A DNA stretch of 10,289 bases from JABMQB01 sp964408795 (GTDB lineage Bacteria > Bacteroidota > Bacteroidia > Bacteroidales > Prolixibacteraceae). Where the stretch lies: NCBI GenBank assembly GCA_964408795.1, contig CAYPAW010000010.1, forward strand, positions 1 to 10,289, in the 5' to 3' direction. The notes under the pieces were generated by a model. It had not been told where the DNA came from and did no database searches. It was given only the letters and a program-made list of their open reading frames with translations. The translations under genes and the position numbers were made by a program. Shown piece by piece: positions 1 to 6,211 of the stretch; positions within the stretch are counted from its first letter, which is position 1; every line of letters starts with the position of its first letter.

Positions 1-27
1 ATGTAACATTTTAATCATACGAAACGA

Positions 28-110
28 ACATGTACTTTCTAATCAAAAGTTCGCCAAAGGCAATGATTAAAAGAAGTTCATGTGAGAGCGAAGCGGTTCC
101 ATACGTTCTC
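28..110 (+). promoter_or_regulatory. Possible structured leader: two adjacent stem-loops upstream of the DUF302 gene
   Basis: Two inverted repeats lie back to back. The first pairs 28-45 with 64-83: ACATG with CATGT at the base, a middle block with one T-T mismatch and one G-U pair, then TAATCA with TGATTA around an 18-nt loop; one C-A mismatch and a two-base bulge interrupt it. The second pairs GAGAGCG (84-90) with CGTTCTC (104-110), seven pairs including one G-U, around a 13-nt loop. No run of T follows either, so a terminator for an upstream gene is unlikely. A cis-regulatory leader is inferred from position only, and I recognise no known riboswitch class. Confidence 0.3.
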
Positions 111-154
111 AAATTTAGGATTAAGTTATGGGACGAATTATAAATTTGAAACAT

Positions 155-541
155 ATGAAGTATTCCATTGAAAAAACAACAAATTACTCATTTGAGGAAG
201 CAGTAGAACGGGTAACGGAAGAACTGAAAAAAGAAGGATTCGGGGTATTGACCGAGATTGATGTTCAGGCTACCCTTAAATTGAAGCTGGATGTGGATTT
301 TGAAAAATACAAGATCCTGGGAGCCTGCAATCCTTCCTATGCTTACAAAGCGCTGCAAGCAGACAACAAAATCGGGACGATGCTTCCCTGCAATATCATT
401 GTTCGCGAACAAGCCCCAGGACGCGTTGAGGTGGCGGCAGTGCATCCCATTGCTTCGATGATGGCTGTTGAGAATCCCTCCATTAAAGGGATCGCCTCGG
501 AAATAACAAAAAAAATGGAACAGGTAATTGCACACGTTTAA
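155..541 (+). CDS. DUF302 family protein
   Basis: This 128-residue cytoplasmic protein covers essentially a whole DUF302 domain. The family signature is visible as a segment with ILGACNPSYAYKAL near residues 54-67, followed by GTMLPCN and then IIVRE, with alternating strands and helices and no signal peptide. The biochemical role of DUF302 proteins is not established; some are encoded beside metal or sulfur genes. I prefer the ATG at 155 over the in-frame ATG at 128, because the family normally begins at the MKYSIEKT-like strand and the nine extra residues look like leader sequence. Neither start has a Shine-Dalgarno sequence. The stop at 539-541 lies two bases before the remnant of a CDF metal exporter, so the two were probably co-transcribed while the exporter was intact. 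The family call is firm and the function unknown. Confidence 0.8.
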   Translation: MKYSIEKTTNYSFEEAVERVTEELKKEGFGVLTEIDVQATLKLKLDVDFEKYKILGACNPSYAYKALQADNKIGTMLPCNIIVREQAPGRVEVAAVHPIASMMAVENPSIKGIASEITKKMEQVIAHV

Positions 542-543
542 AC

Positions 544-917
544 ATGGCACATTCGCTTGGTCATCCACAAGGACATGCAGTTTCCGGAAGGCACAGCAAA
601 GCTTTTGCTATAGGCATTGGATTAAACATCGCCTTTGTAGTTATTGAAATCATCTATGGGTTAATAGCCAACTCTTCTGTCTTACTGGCCGATGCAGGAC
701 ACAACGCCAGTGATAATTTGAGTCTGATATTTGTATAAACTGCCACCTGACCGGTAAACAGTGGATGGATCCCGTAGCGAGCCTCATCATAGTAACCATT
801 ATCGTATGGTGAACCTGGCGCTTGTTTACCGATGCACTCGATTTAGCCCTCGATGCGGTACCTAAACATAGTCCTATCGCAAAAGTACCTTATTTCCTGC
901 TCAAAATAAGTCCGGTT
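544..917 (+). pseudogene. Decayed CDF (CzcD/ZitB-like) cation efflux transporter, internally deleted
   Basis: Two pieces of one cation diffusion facilitator survive. The N-terminal piece (544 to about 735) has the His-containing start, the first membrane helix and the metal-site motif LLADAGHNASD (usually LADAGHNLSD); it ends at TAA 736-738. The second piece (about 741-917), in another frame, resumes near helix 6 with a match to TGxQWxDPVASLIIV, then VW-stop-TWRLF, DALDLALDAVP and the start of the cytoplasmic domain. Lesions are: loss of about 100 residues plus a frameshift near 730-741; TGA at 810-812 where the family usually has Gly or a similar residue; and loss of the C-terminal domain after about 917. 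An intact protein would have about 300 residues. It would have exported Zn2+, Co2+ or similar ions by proton antiport. In this state it cannot make a working transporter. Confidence 0.85.
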
Positions 918-990
918 TATTTTTCCAAGAACAAGTGTTCATCTAATTTTATTCGTATCTTATCGTTATTTTTAAAGCAAAATAATCGGC

Positions 991-1482
991 ATGGCAGAAA
1001 TACGGTACCAACCCATCGGCATGATTCATACCCCCTATGAAAGCACAAAAAATATCCCCATTCAGCCGTCTGCTGCCAAAGGAATAAAAGGATATGCAGA
1101 ATTGGATCCGAAGTTTGTCAGGGGACTGAAAGATCTGGATGGTTTTTCCCATATCATTTTGGTTTATCATTTCCACCTCTCAGTAGGCTTCCATCTGGAA
1201 GTACGGCCTTTTCTGGACGAAAACAAGCGCGGGGTTTTTGCTACCCGGGCCCCCAAAAGACCAAACAACATCGGAATCTCCATTGTGAAAATCATTGGAA
1301 TAGAAAAAAATATCCTCCATTTTGAAAATGCAGATATGGTCAACAATACGCCTTTGCTTGATATCAAACCATATATTCCGGATATGAACCCGAACGACAC
1401 AGTAAAAACTGGATGGCTCACAGAAGTTCAGCACAAAATGTCGTATCATAAATCAGACGGACGATTCGACAACGATATGTAG
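991..1482 (+). CDS. tsaA: TrmO-family tRNA (t6A37) N6-methyltransferase, short form
   Basis: The 163-residue protein matches the TrmO/TsaA (UPF0066) beta-barrel SAM methyltransferase fold from end to end. Visible signatures are IGMIHTPYES (residues 9-18), LDGFSHIILVYHFH (49-62), the SAM-binding segment GVFATRAPKRPNNIG (81-95) and the closing DIKPYIPD (124-131). In E. coli, TrmO methylates N6 of threonylcarbamoyladenosine at position 37 of certain tRNAs. E. coli TrmO has about 235 residues with an extra C-terminal domain; this protein stops after the core, like shorter archaeal and bacterial relatives, so its exact substrate is less certain. The usual RPNPIG reads RPNNIG here, and the usual DGTP reads NNTP. 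No Shine-Dalgarno sequence precedes the ATG. It lies 73 bp past the recognisable end of the CDF remnant and may have its own promoter. Confidence 0.85.
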   Translation: MAEIRYQPIGMIHTPYESTKNIPIQPSAAKGIKGYAELDPKFVRGLKDLDGFSHIILVYHFHLSVGFHLEVRPFLDENKRGVFATRAPKRPNNIGISIVKIIGIEKNILHFENADMVNNTPLLDIKPYIPDMNPNDTVKTGWLTEVQHKMSYHKSDGRFDNDM

Positions 1483-1540
1483 CGCCCCCGGGAAATGAAA
1501 AAAAACAGACCCATGCAATCAATAATAATCGTTGCTTCTA

Positions 1541-1570
1541 TAAATAATTTAAATTAATTCTAAATAATTT
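1541..1570 (+). repeat. Direct repeat of a 10-bp AT-rich unit (TAAATAATTT), start to start 20 bp
   Basis: TAAATAATTT occurs at 1541-1550 and again at 1561-1570, on the same face of the helix about two turns apart. It sits inside the 148-bp gap between the TrmO-like gene and the cupin gene. Such spacing would suit a dimeric regulator, but the gap is extremely A/T-rich and a chance repeat is quite possible. I see no convincing -33/-7 Bacteroidetes promoter or sigma-70 promoter nearby. Confidence 0.3.
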
Positions 1571-1616
1571 GCATAATAGAAATAATCTGATTAATTTTAT
1601 TTTAAATTAAAGGAAC

Positions 1617-1623
1617 AGGAGGG
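1617..1623 (+). promoter_or_regulatory. Strong Shine-Dalgarno site for the cupin gene
   Basis: AGGAGGG ends seven bases before the ATG at 1631, which fixes that start. It is one of only two canonical Shine-Dalgarno sites noticed in the window. Confidence 0.6.
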
Positions 1624-1630
1624 ATGTAAG

Positions 1631-1945
1631 ATGGATGAAATGCTAAATGTTTTCGATGATTCCAATTGGATAGAAGCGTGTGAATATCCAAAAGGTACTC
1701 TGGAGAAGGTACTGCATGAGGAGCAAGGCATCAAAACCGTATTGTTAAAACTTTCCAAAGGATTTTACATGAACCCTCACTCCCATATTACTGCAGAACA
1801 GCACTTTATTCTGAAGGGGGAATACATCAGTGAGGGGAAAGTATATCCCGAGGGAACCTTTCAGAGTTTTCAAGCGCATGAGACCCACGGACCTTTTGAA
1901 TCCAGGAAGGGTGCTTTGGTCCTCGTAATTTGGTATTCTCATTGA
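1631..1945 (+). CDS. Small single-domain cupin protein
   Basis: This 104-residue soluble protein is one cupin beta-barrel. Cupin motif 1 is seen at residues 44-63 as G..MNPHSHITAEQHFILKG, giving likely metal ligands His50, His52 and Glu56 or His58. Motif 2 follows at about 73-88 as YPEGTFQSFQAHETHGP, with His83 or His86 as the last ligand. The HxH...E...H layout suggests a bound divalent metal. Single-domain cupins of this size include dioxygenases, isomerases and small-molecule sensors, and the sequence does not say which this is. The start is fixed by the strong ribosome site just upstream. The ferredoxin gene follows after 52 bp, so the two may be co-transcribed. Domain call firm, function unknown. 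Confidence 0.75.
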   Translation: MDEMLNVFDDSNWIEACEYPKGTLEKVLHEEQGIKTVLLKLSKGFYMNPHSHITAEQHFILKGEYISEGKVYPEGTFQSFQAHETHGPFESRKGALVLVIWYSH

Positions 1946-1984
1946 CCGGCTCATCACAAGTCACTAAATAAACACATTTAAAAC

Positions 1985-1991
1985 AGGAGGT
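1985..1991 (+). promoter_or_regulatory. Strong Shine-Dalgarno site for the ferredoxin gene
   Basis: AGGAGGT lies five bases before the ATG at 1997. It is the best ribosome-binding match in the window and suggests high translation of the ferredoxin. Confidence 0.65.
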
Positions 1992-1996
1992 AAATT

Positions 1997-2245
1997 ATGG
2001 CTTTACTAATTAATGAAGAATGTATTTCATGTGGAGTATGTATCCCGGAATGCCCGAATGAAGCAATTTCTGAAGGACCTGATATTTACGTTATTGATCC
2101 GGATAAATGCACAGAATGTGTCGGGTTCTTTGATGAACCGCAATGTGTGAATGTTTGCCCTGTTGATGCGATCATTCCGGATCCGGAACATCAGGAGAGC
2201 CAGGAAGAATTGCTTGCAAAAAAGAAACGTATTCATGGGGAATAA
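1997..2245 (+). CDS. YfhL-type 2[4Fe-4S] ferredoxin
   Basis: This 82-residue soluble electron carrier has eight cysteines in two clusters. The first is Cys9, Cys12, Cys15, Cys19-Pro (CX2CX2CX3CP). The second is Cys38, Cys41, Cys50, Cys54-Pro, whose CX2CX8CX3CP spacing carries the extra loop typical of Allochromatium-type/YfhL ferredoxins. These proteins have one very low-potential cluster and serve low-potential reductases and radical SAM or reductive activation chemistry. The C-terminus (about 62-82) is charged, with Glu-rich then Lys-rich stretches, and is probably helical. It lies 52 bp after the cupin gene and 17 bp before the PLP-binding-protein gene. A partner cannot be assigned; NadA downstream, the radical SAM protein and RACo on the other strand are all possible users (inference). 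Confidence 0.9.
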   Translation: MALLINEECISCGVCIPECPNEAISEGPDIYVIDPDKCTECVGFFDEPQCVNVCPVDAIIPDPEHQESQEELLAKKKRIHGE

Positions 2246-2262
2246 AACATCTTCAGATCACT

Positions 2263-2940
2263 ATGAACAAGGATTATTTAACAACGATTAAACAAAATGT
2301 AGCCGACATACAGTCATTCCTTCCGCAGGGAGTTCTGCTGGTTGCTGCTGCAAAGACGCGATCACCAGATGAAGTCAAAGCAGCCATCGATGCAGGCATT
2401 AAAGTGCTTGGTTATAATTATATACAGGAAGCTGAACGAATCTATAAAACGGTTAGGACCCCGGTACAATGGCATATGATTGGCCATCTGCAGCGTAACA
2501 AAGCAAAAAAAGCCGTTCAAATGTTCGACATGATCGAAACCATTGATTCTTTCAGGCTGGCTAAAGAAGTAAACAAGCAATGTGCTTCGGAAGGAAAAAT
2601 AATGCCTGTATTGATTGAGATTAACAGTGGTGAAGAATCAAATAAAACCGGCGTCTTGCCAGAAAATGTGGAACAACTGATCCTGCAAATACACCATTTT
2701 CCGAATCTCAGAATTCAGGGAATAATGACCATGGGACCCCGTTTTGGAAATCCGGAAAATGCAAGGCCTTATTTCAAGATCACAAAACAGCTTTTTGAAC
2801 AAATAAAAGAAAAACAAATACCGGATGTAGAAATGCGCTTTCTCTCGATGGGAATGAGCAATACGTATAAAATAGCCATCGAAGAAGGAGCCAACATTGT
2901 GCGTATCGGAACCCAATTATTTGGGGAAAGAAACCGGTAA
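2263..2940 (+). CDS. YggS/PLPBP family pyridoxal-phosphate homeostasis protein
   Basis: The 225-residue protein has the alanine-racemase-like TIM-barrel fold of the YggS/PROSC (COG0325) family, which binds PLP, has no known enzymatic activity and buffers vitamin B6 levels in the cytoplasm. The PLP lysine is Lys31 in LLVAAAKTRS. Other family marks are WHMIGHLQRNK (about residues 70-80), LIEINSGEES in the middle, SMGMSNTYKIAI and the phosphate-binding VRIGTQLFGER near the end. The usual GENYVQE segment reads GYNYIQE here, a Glu-to-Tyr change at residue 51. Length is normal for the family. No Shine-Dalgarno sequence is present; the ATG lies 17 bp after the ferredoxin stop, so co-transcription is likely. 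The opposite strand encodes a pyridoxal/pyridoxamine kinase about 2.4 kb away, giving a second B6 gene in the window. Confidence 0.9.
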   Translation: MNKDYLTTIKQNVADIQSFLPQGVLLVAAAKTRSPDEVKAAIDAGIKVLGYNYIQEAERIYKTVRTPVQWHMIGHLQRNKAKKAVQMFDMIETIDSFRLAKEVNKQCASEGKIMPVLIEINSGEESNKTGVLPENVEQLILQIHHFPNLRIQGIMTMGPRFGNPENARPYFKITKQLFEQIKEKQIPDVEMRFLSMGMSNTYKIAIEEGANIVRIGTQLFGERNR

Positions 2941-2954
2941 GTGATTTCGTAAAT

Positions 2955-3857
2955 ATGATGAATAGTAAGGATTTGACAGCCTCTGTCAAAAAGCTTCAAA
3001 AGGAAAGAAATGCCATCATTCTGGCACATGTATATCAGCGTGGGGAGATTCAGGATATTGCTGATTTTGTGGGGGACTCACTGGATTTAAGCCGGAAGGC
3101 CGTAAGTACCAATGCAGATGTAATTGTTTTTTGCGGGGTTCAGTTTATGGCCGAAACGGCTGCCATCTTAAATCCCCAAAAAACCATTCTCCTACCCTAT
3201 AAACAAGCCGGGTGTGGATTGGCCGATATGGCTACCGGTAAACAGGTAATGGAAATAAAAAAACAGCATTCCGATGTCCAAATTGTCAGTTATGTGAACA
3301 GCTCAGCCGATGTAAAAGCGGTATCTGATATCTGTTGCACTTCAGCCAATGCGATTGACGTAGTTAATGCATTGTCGGGCAATAAAATATTCTTCATTCC
3401 CGATAAAAATTTAGGCTCTTATGTAGCAGAACAAACCCGGAAAAAAATCCTTTTATGGGATGGCTATTGTTACGTCCACGAAAACATTCGGGCCAGCAAA
3501 CTGGAAGAACTGAAGCATATCCATCCGGATGCGAAAATTATCGTGCATCCGGAATGCACGGATGAAGTCAGACATATGGCTGATTTTACAGGCAGTACGT
3601 CACAAATGTCCATATTCGTAAAAAAATCTTCTCATAAAGAATTTATTGTTGGCACGGAAGATAATTTTGTTTATCGTCTGAAATCGGATAACCCGGATAA
3701 ACGGTTCTATAAAGTAAATACCTTGTGTGAAGGGATGAATACCATCACCCTGGAAAGGGTCAGAAATGCACTGGAGAATATGGAATTCATTGTTACCGTT
3801 CCCACGGATATCAGGGAAAAAGCAAAAAAGGCCCTGGATAAAATGTTGACCATTTAA
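2955..3857 (+). CDS. nadA: Quinolinate synthase NadA
   Basis: NadA condenses iminoaspartate with dihydroxyacetone phosphate to quinolinate, the second step of de novo NAD synthesis, using a [4Fe-4S] cluster held by three cysteines. The 300-residue length fits the compact NadA form. Likely ligands are Cys87 (in AGCGLADM), Cys172 (in GYCYVHENI) and Cys258 (in LCEGMNT); their spacings of 85 and 86 match the family pattern well. Other signatures are ILAHVYQ (residues 22-28), VGDSLDLSR (39-47), the HPEC segment (198-201) and TGSTSQM (212-218). Two adjacent ATG codons (2955 and 2958) are possible starts, differing by one residue. The gene begins 14 bp after the PLP-binding-protein gene. NadB and NadC are not in the window. 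Confidence 0.95.
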   Translation: MMNSKDLTASVKKLQKERNAIILAHVYQRGEIQDIADFVGDSLDLSRKAVSTNADVIVFCGVQFMAETAAILNPQKTILLPYKQAGCGLADMATGKQVMEIKKQHSDVQIVSYVNSSADVKAVSDICCTSANAIDVVNALSGNKIFFIPDKNLGSYVAEQTRKKILLWDGYCYVHENIRASKLEELKHIHPDAKIIVHPECTDEVRHMADFTGSTSQMSIFVKKSSHKEFIVGTEDNFVYRLKSDNPDKRFYKVNTLCEGMNTITLERVRNALENMEFIVTVPTDIREKAKKALDKMLTI

Positions 3858-3910
3858 TGAAAAAAAGACCTAACCCCGAACGATATAAAAATGTATAAAT
3901 CTCATACCGC

Positions 3911-4711
3911 ATGCATATTGAAGTTTCCAGGAAAGAATACACCAAACTGAAAGATTGGTTTACCGGCTATGTACACTCTTTTTACAGTGATGATCCGGAG
4001 ATTCAACAAAATATTACATTAAAAGAAGACCATACCTACCGGGTATGCAGGGAAATAGAAACCATCGGGAGAGAACTGGGATTAAAGGGGGATTCCTTGC
4101 GGTTAGCAGAAATAATTGCTTTGTTGCATGATATTGGCCGTTTTGAACAATTCACGCGTTACCGGACCTTCAAGGATGGAAAATCGGAAAATCATGCGGA
4201 CCTGGGGGTGAAAATTCTCGAACGAGAAAAGATTCTTGATTCTCTGGATTATACGAACCAGCATATTGTATTGCAATCAATCCGGTATCACAACCGGCCT
4301 TCCCTGCCCCGTATGGAAACAGAAACCTGCCAGTTTTATTCCCGATTGATTCGTGATGCAGACAAGCTGGATATCTGGAAGGTCGTTACCGATTATTATC
4401 ACCGCACAGACAAACAAAAAAATGGAGCTATTGAGCTTGATTTACCCGATACACCCGGTTTTTCCGATAAGGTACTTCAGGATCTGATGCACAAAAGAAT
4501 TGTGCAATTCAACCACATGAGAAACCTGAACGATTTTAAACTGCTTCAGATAGGATGGGTTTTTGATATCTATTTTCAGCCTACCTTAAAAATCCTCTGT
4601 GAAAGACATTACCTTGAACGGATCCGGGAGGTTCTTCCGGCATCGGAAAAGATCAACGAAGTGTTTAAGGTGGTTCAGGAACATGTGAGCACCTTTCGGC
4701 CTTACACATAG
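3911..4711 (+). CDS. HD-domain phosphohydrolase-like protein
   Basis: The 266-residue protein carries an HD superfamily metal site: His41 (KEDHTYRV), His73-Asp74 (LLHDIGRFEQ), His95 (ENHADLG), His127 (IRYHNRP) and Asp149 (IRDADKLDIW). Such proteins hydrolyse phosphate mono- or diesters of nucleotides or related molecules; the substrate here is unknown. The order HD, then HADLG, then RYHNRP, then DADKLD places it with small stand-alone HD hydrolases rather than GTP-dependent dNTPases or long RelA/SpoT enzymes. No membrane helix or signal peptide is apparent. The ATG at 3911 has no Shine-Dalgarno sequence. The gene follows nadA by 53 bp, and its last ten bases overlap the end of the uracil-DNA glycosylase gene on the other strand. 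Confidence 0.85.
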   Translation: MHIEVSRKEYTKLKDWFTGYVHSFYSDDPEIQQNITLKEDHTYRVCREIETIGRELGLKGDSLRLAEIIALLHDIGRFEQFTRYRTFKDGKSENHADLGVKILEREKILDSLDYTNQHIVLQSIRYHNRPSLPRMETETCQFYSRLIRDADKLDIWKVVTDYYHRTDKQKNGAIELDLPDTPGFSDKVLQDLMHKRIVQFNHMRNLNDFKLLQIGWVFDIYFQPTLKILCERHYLERIREVLPASEKINEVFKVVQEHVSTFRPYT

Positions 4712-5289
4712 GGTGAAAAATGATCCGGATTTACCAGTTCACGGTATTTAATGACGATTTTTTTAAAATCTTCCCAGGTGGGCCGTTTTAAGGAAGGATC
4801 GCGCAGCAGAGCAGCGGGATGATACACGGGCATAGCCAGTCGGCCCTGTACATTGATCCAGGAACCCCGAAGCCGGGTAATCCGGTATTCCTGTCCTGCC
4901 ATATGCTTCAACGCAGTAGCTCCCAGAAGAATCAGAATCCCTGGATCGACCAATTCGATTTGACGGATGAGCCAGGGCATGCATATTTCAGCTTCCCGGG
5001 GTGTGGGAACCCTATTATTGGGAGGCCGGCATTTTATAATGTTACCGATGAAAACATGCTCCTCCCGGGTAAACCCGCAGGCCGCCAGTATCTTGTCCAG
5101 CAACTGTCCCGATCGGCCCACAAAAGGCCTTCCCTGCAGATCTTCATCCCTGCCCGGAGCTTCCCCGATGATGAAAATCTCCGCATAGGGATTCCCTTCA
5201 CCTACCACCACATGATGACGTGTTTCCGCCAATGCACATTTCCGGCATTGAAGAATCTCCTGGCGGAGTGCTGACATTTCAGAATCCAT
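4702..5289 (-). CDS. Family-4 uracil-DNA glycosylase with [4Fe-4S] cluster
   Basis: The 195-residue enzyme removes uracil from DNA to start base-excision repair. Family-4 marks are clear: the uracil-pocket motif GEAPGRDED (residues 42-50), PFVGRSGQLLD (55-65), NIIKCRPPNNRVP (83-95), and the second active-site motif VYHPAALLRDP (155-165). Cys15, Cys18, Cys87 and Cys103 are in the positions that bind the [4Fe-4S] cluster. The length is typical. The ATG at 5287-5289 is used; an in-frame ATG four codons later (MSALRQEI) is also possible. It is the last gene of the minus-strand run, 39 bp after the kinase. Its final codons overlap the HD gene tail, so no room is left for an intergenic terminator. 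Confidence 0.93.
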   Translation of the reverse strand: MDSEMSALRQEILQCRKCALAETRHHVVVGEGNPYAEIFIIGEAPGRDEDLQGRPFVGRSGQLLDKILAACGFTREEHVFIGNIIKCRPPNNRVPTPREAEICMPWLIRQIELVDPGILILLGATALKHMAGQEYRITRLRGSWINVQGRLAMPVYHPAALLRDPSLKRPTWEDFKKIVIKYRELVNPDHFSPYV

Positions 5290-5328
5290 TGCAATGGGTT
5301 TTAGATCGCGTACAAATCTTTCCGGTTG

Positions 5329-6204
5329 TTATATGATCTCATAGCTACTCACCGGCATGGGAAAATGCAACCGGTTTAATATTCTCTCAAGCAAAATACC
5401 CTGGTTCGGGTCGTAATCATAGCCATAGGTTGCTCTTACCCCGTAGGATATGAAATGAACCGAACGGTCGAGGGCTATCGGCAAACTGTCGCCCTGCAGC
5501 AATGCTCCGGTTAACACGCTGGTAAAACAATCGCCGGTACCGGGAAAATCCGCAGGAATATAATCAATAGGTACTTTCCAGAAACGGGAGCCATTGCGGT
5601 TATAGGCCATTACGGAATAGGTATTTCGTAAGGTGGAATCAGGAACACCTGTGATGACTACAATTCCGGGACCAGTATCCGACAACTGAAGCATCTGTTT
5701 TTTGATCTCGTCTTCCTTCAGGTTCGGATCATAGGGCTGATCCAACAACAGGGATACTTCGGTTAAATTGGGGGTAATCACATGAGCTACCTGAATTAAT
5801 GACTTCATTTGGGTGATCATCTGCTGATCTGTGGTCCGGTAGGTCGTTCCATTGTCTCCAAGTACAGGATCAATCACAACCAGCTGGTTTTCCCGGGCAA
5901 AGGAACGGATCAGATCCTGCACAATGTCGATCTGTCGATGGGATCCCAGAAAACCACTGTATATAGCATCAAAAGAAATGTTTATTTCTTTCCAATGTTC
6001 CAGAATGGGCGTCATATGATCCGTAAGATCCACAAAATGAAAACCCTCATACCGGCTGTGAGAGGATAAAACAGCCGTAGGCAGGGAACATACCTTGATC
6101 CCCATTGCTGAGAGAATAGGAATGACAACGGACAGAGAGGTTCTGCCACAGCCGGAAAGGTCATGAATGGCAGCAACTTGCTTTACGGGTACCTGTGATA
6201 ACAT
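5329..6204 (-). CDS. Pyridoxal/pyridoxamine kinase (PdxY-like)
   Basis: The 291-residue ribokinase-fold enzyme phosphorylates pyridoxal, pyridoxamine or pyridoxine with ATP in the B6 salvage pathway. It begins with VKQVAAIHDLSGCGRTSL (residues 7-24), typical of the pyridoxamine kinase group found in Firmicutes and Bacteroidota. It also has IYSGFLGS (81-88), DPVLGDNG (112-119), ITPNLTE (143-149), VVITGV (182-187) and the anion-hole/catalytic GTGDCF (222-227; Asp225 is the likely base). I chose the ATG at 6202-6204 because it is 7 bp after the upstream stop and matches the family N-terminus; an ATG 35 codons earlier would overlap the upstream gene by almost 100 bp. Hydroxymethylpyrimidine kinases share the fold, but the N-terminal segment favours B6. 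Confidence 0.88.
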   Translation of the reverse strand: MLSQVPVKQVAAIHDLSGCGRTSLSVVIPILSAMGIKVCSLPTAVLSSHSRYEGFHFVDLTDHMTPILEHWKEINISFDAIYSGFLGSHRQIDIVQDLIRSFARENQLVVIDPVLGDNGTTYRTTDQQMITQMKSLIQVAHVITPNLTEVSLLLDQPYDPNLKEDEIKKQMLQLSDTGPGIVVITGVPDSTLRNTYSVMAYNRNGSRFWKVPIDYIPADFPGTGDCFTSVLTGALLQGDSLPIALDRSVHFISYGVRATYGYDYDPNQGILLERILNRLHFPMPVSSYEII

Positions 6205-6211
6205 GATCGGT

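Noticed and set aside
141..148. TAAATTTG, a perfect match to the Bacteroidetes -7 promoter element TAnnTTTG
   Set aside because: It lies only seven bases before the preferred DUF302 start and has no TTTG-like -33 partner about 20 bp upstream; a chance match in A/T-rich sequence is likely.
810..812. Recoding of the TGA in the CDF remnant, for example as selenocysteine
   Set aside because: The same gene also has an internal deletion, a frameshift and a missing C-terminus, so simple decay explains the stop.
929..940. Short inverted repeat GAACA-AG-TGTTC between the CDF remnant and the TrmO gene
   Set aside because: Five-base arms with no second copy elsewhere are too little to call an operator.
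4756..4770. GATTTT-TTT-AAAATC hairpin as a terminator for the HD gene
   Set aside because: It is A/T-only in most of its stem, lies inside the glycosylase coding sequence, and has no following T-run; it is explained by codons for Lys and Ile.
4819..5274. Open frame of 151 codons on the plus strand
   Set aside because: It lies opposite the well-supported uracil-DNA glycosylase gene and its translation resembles no family I know.
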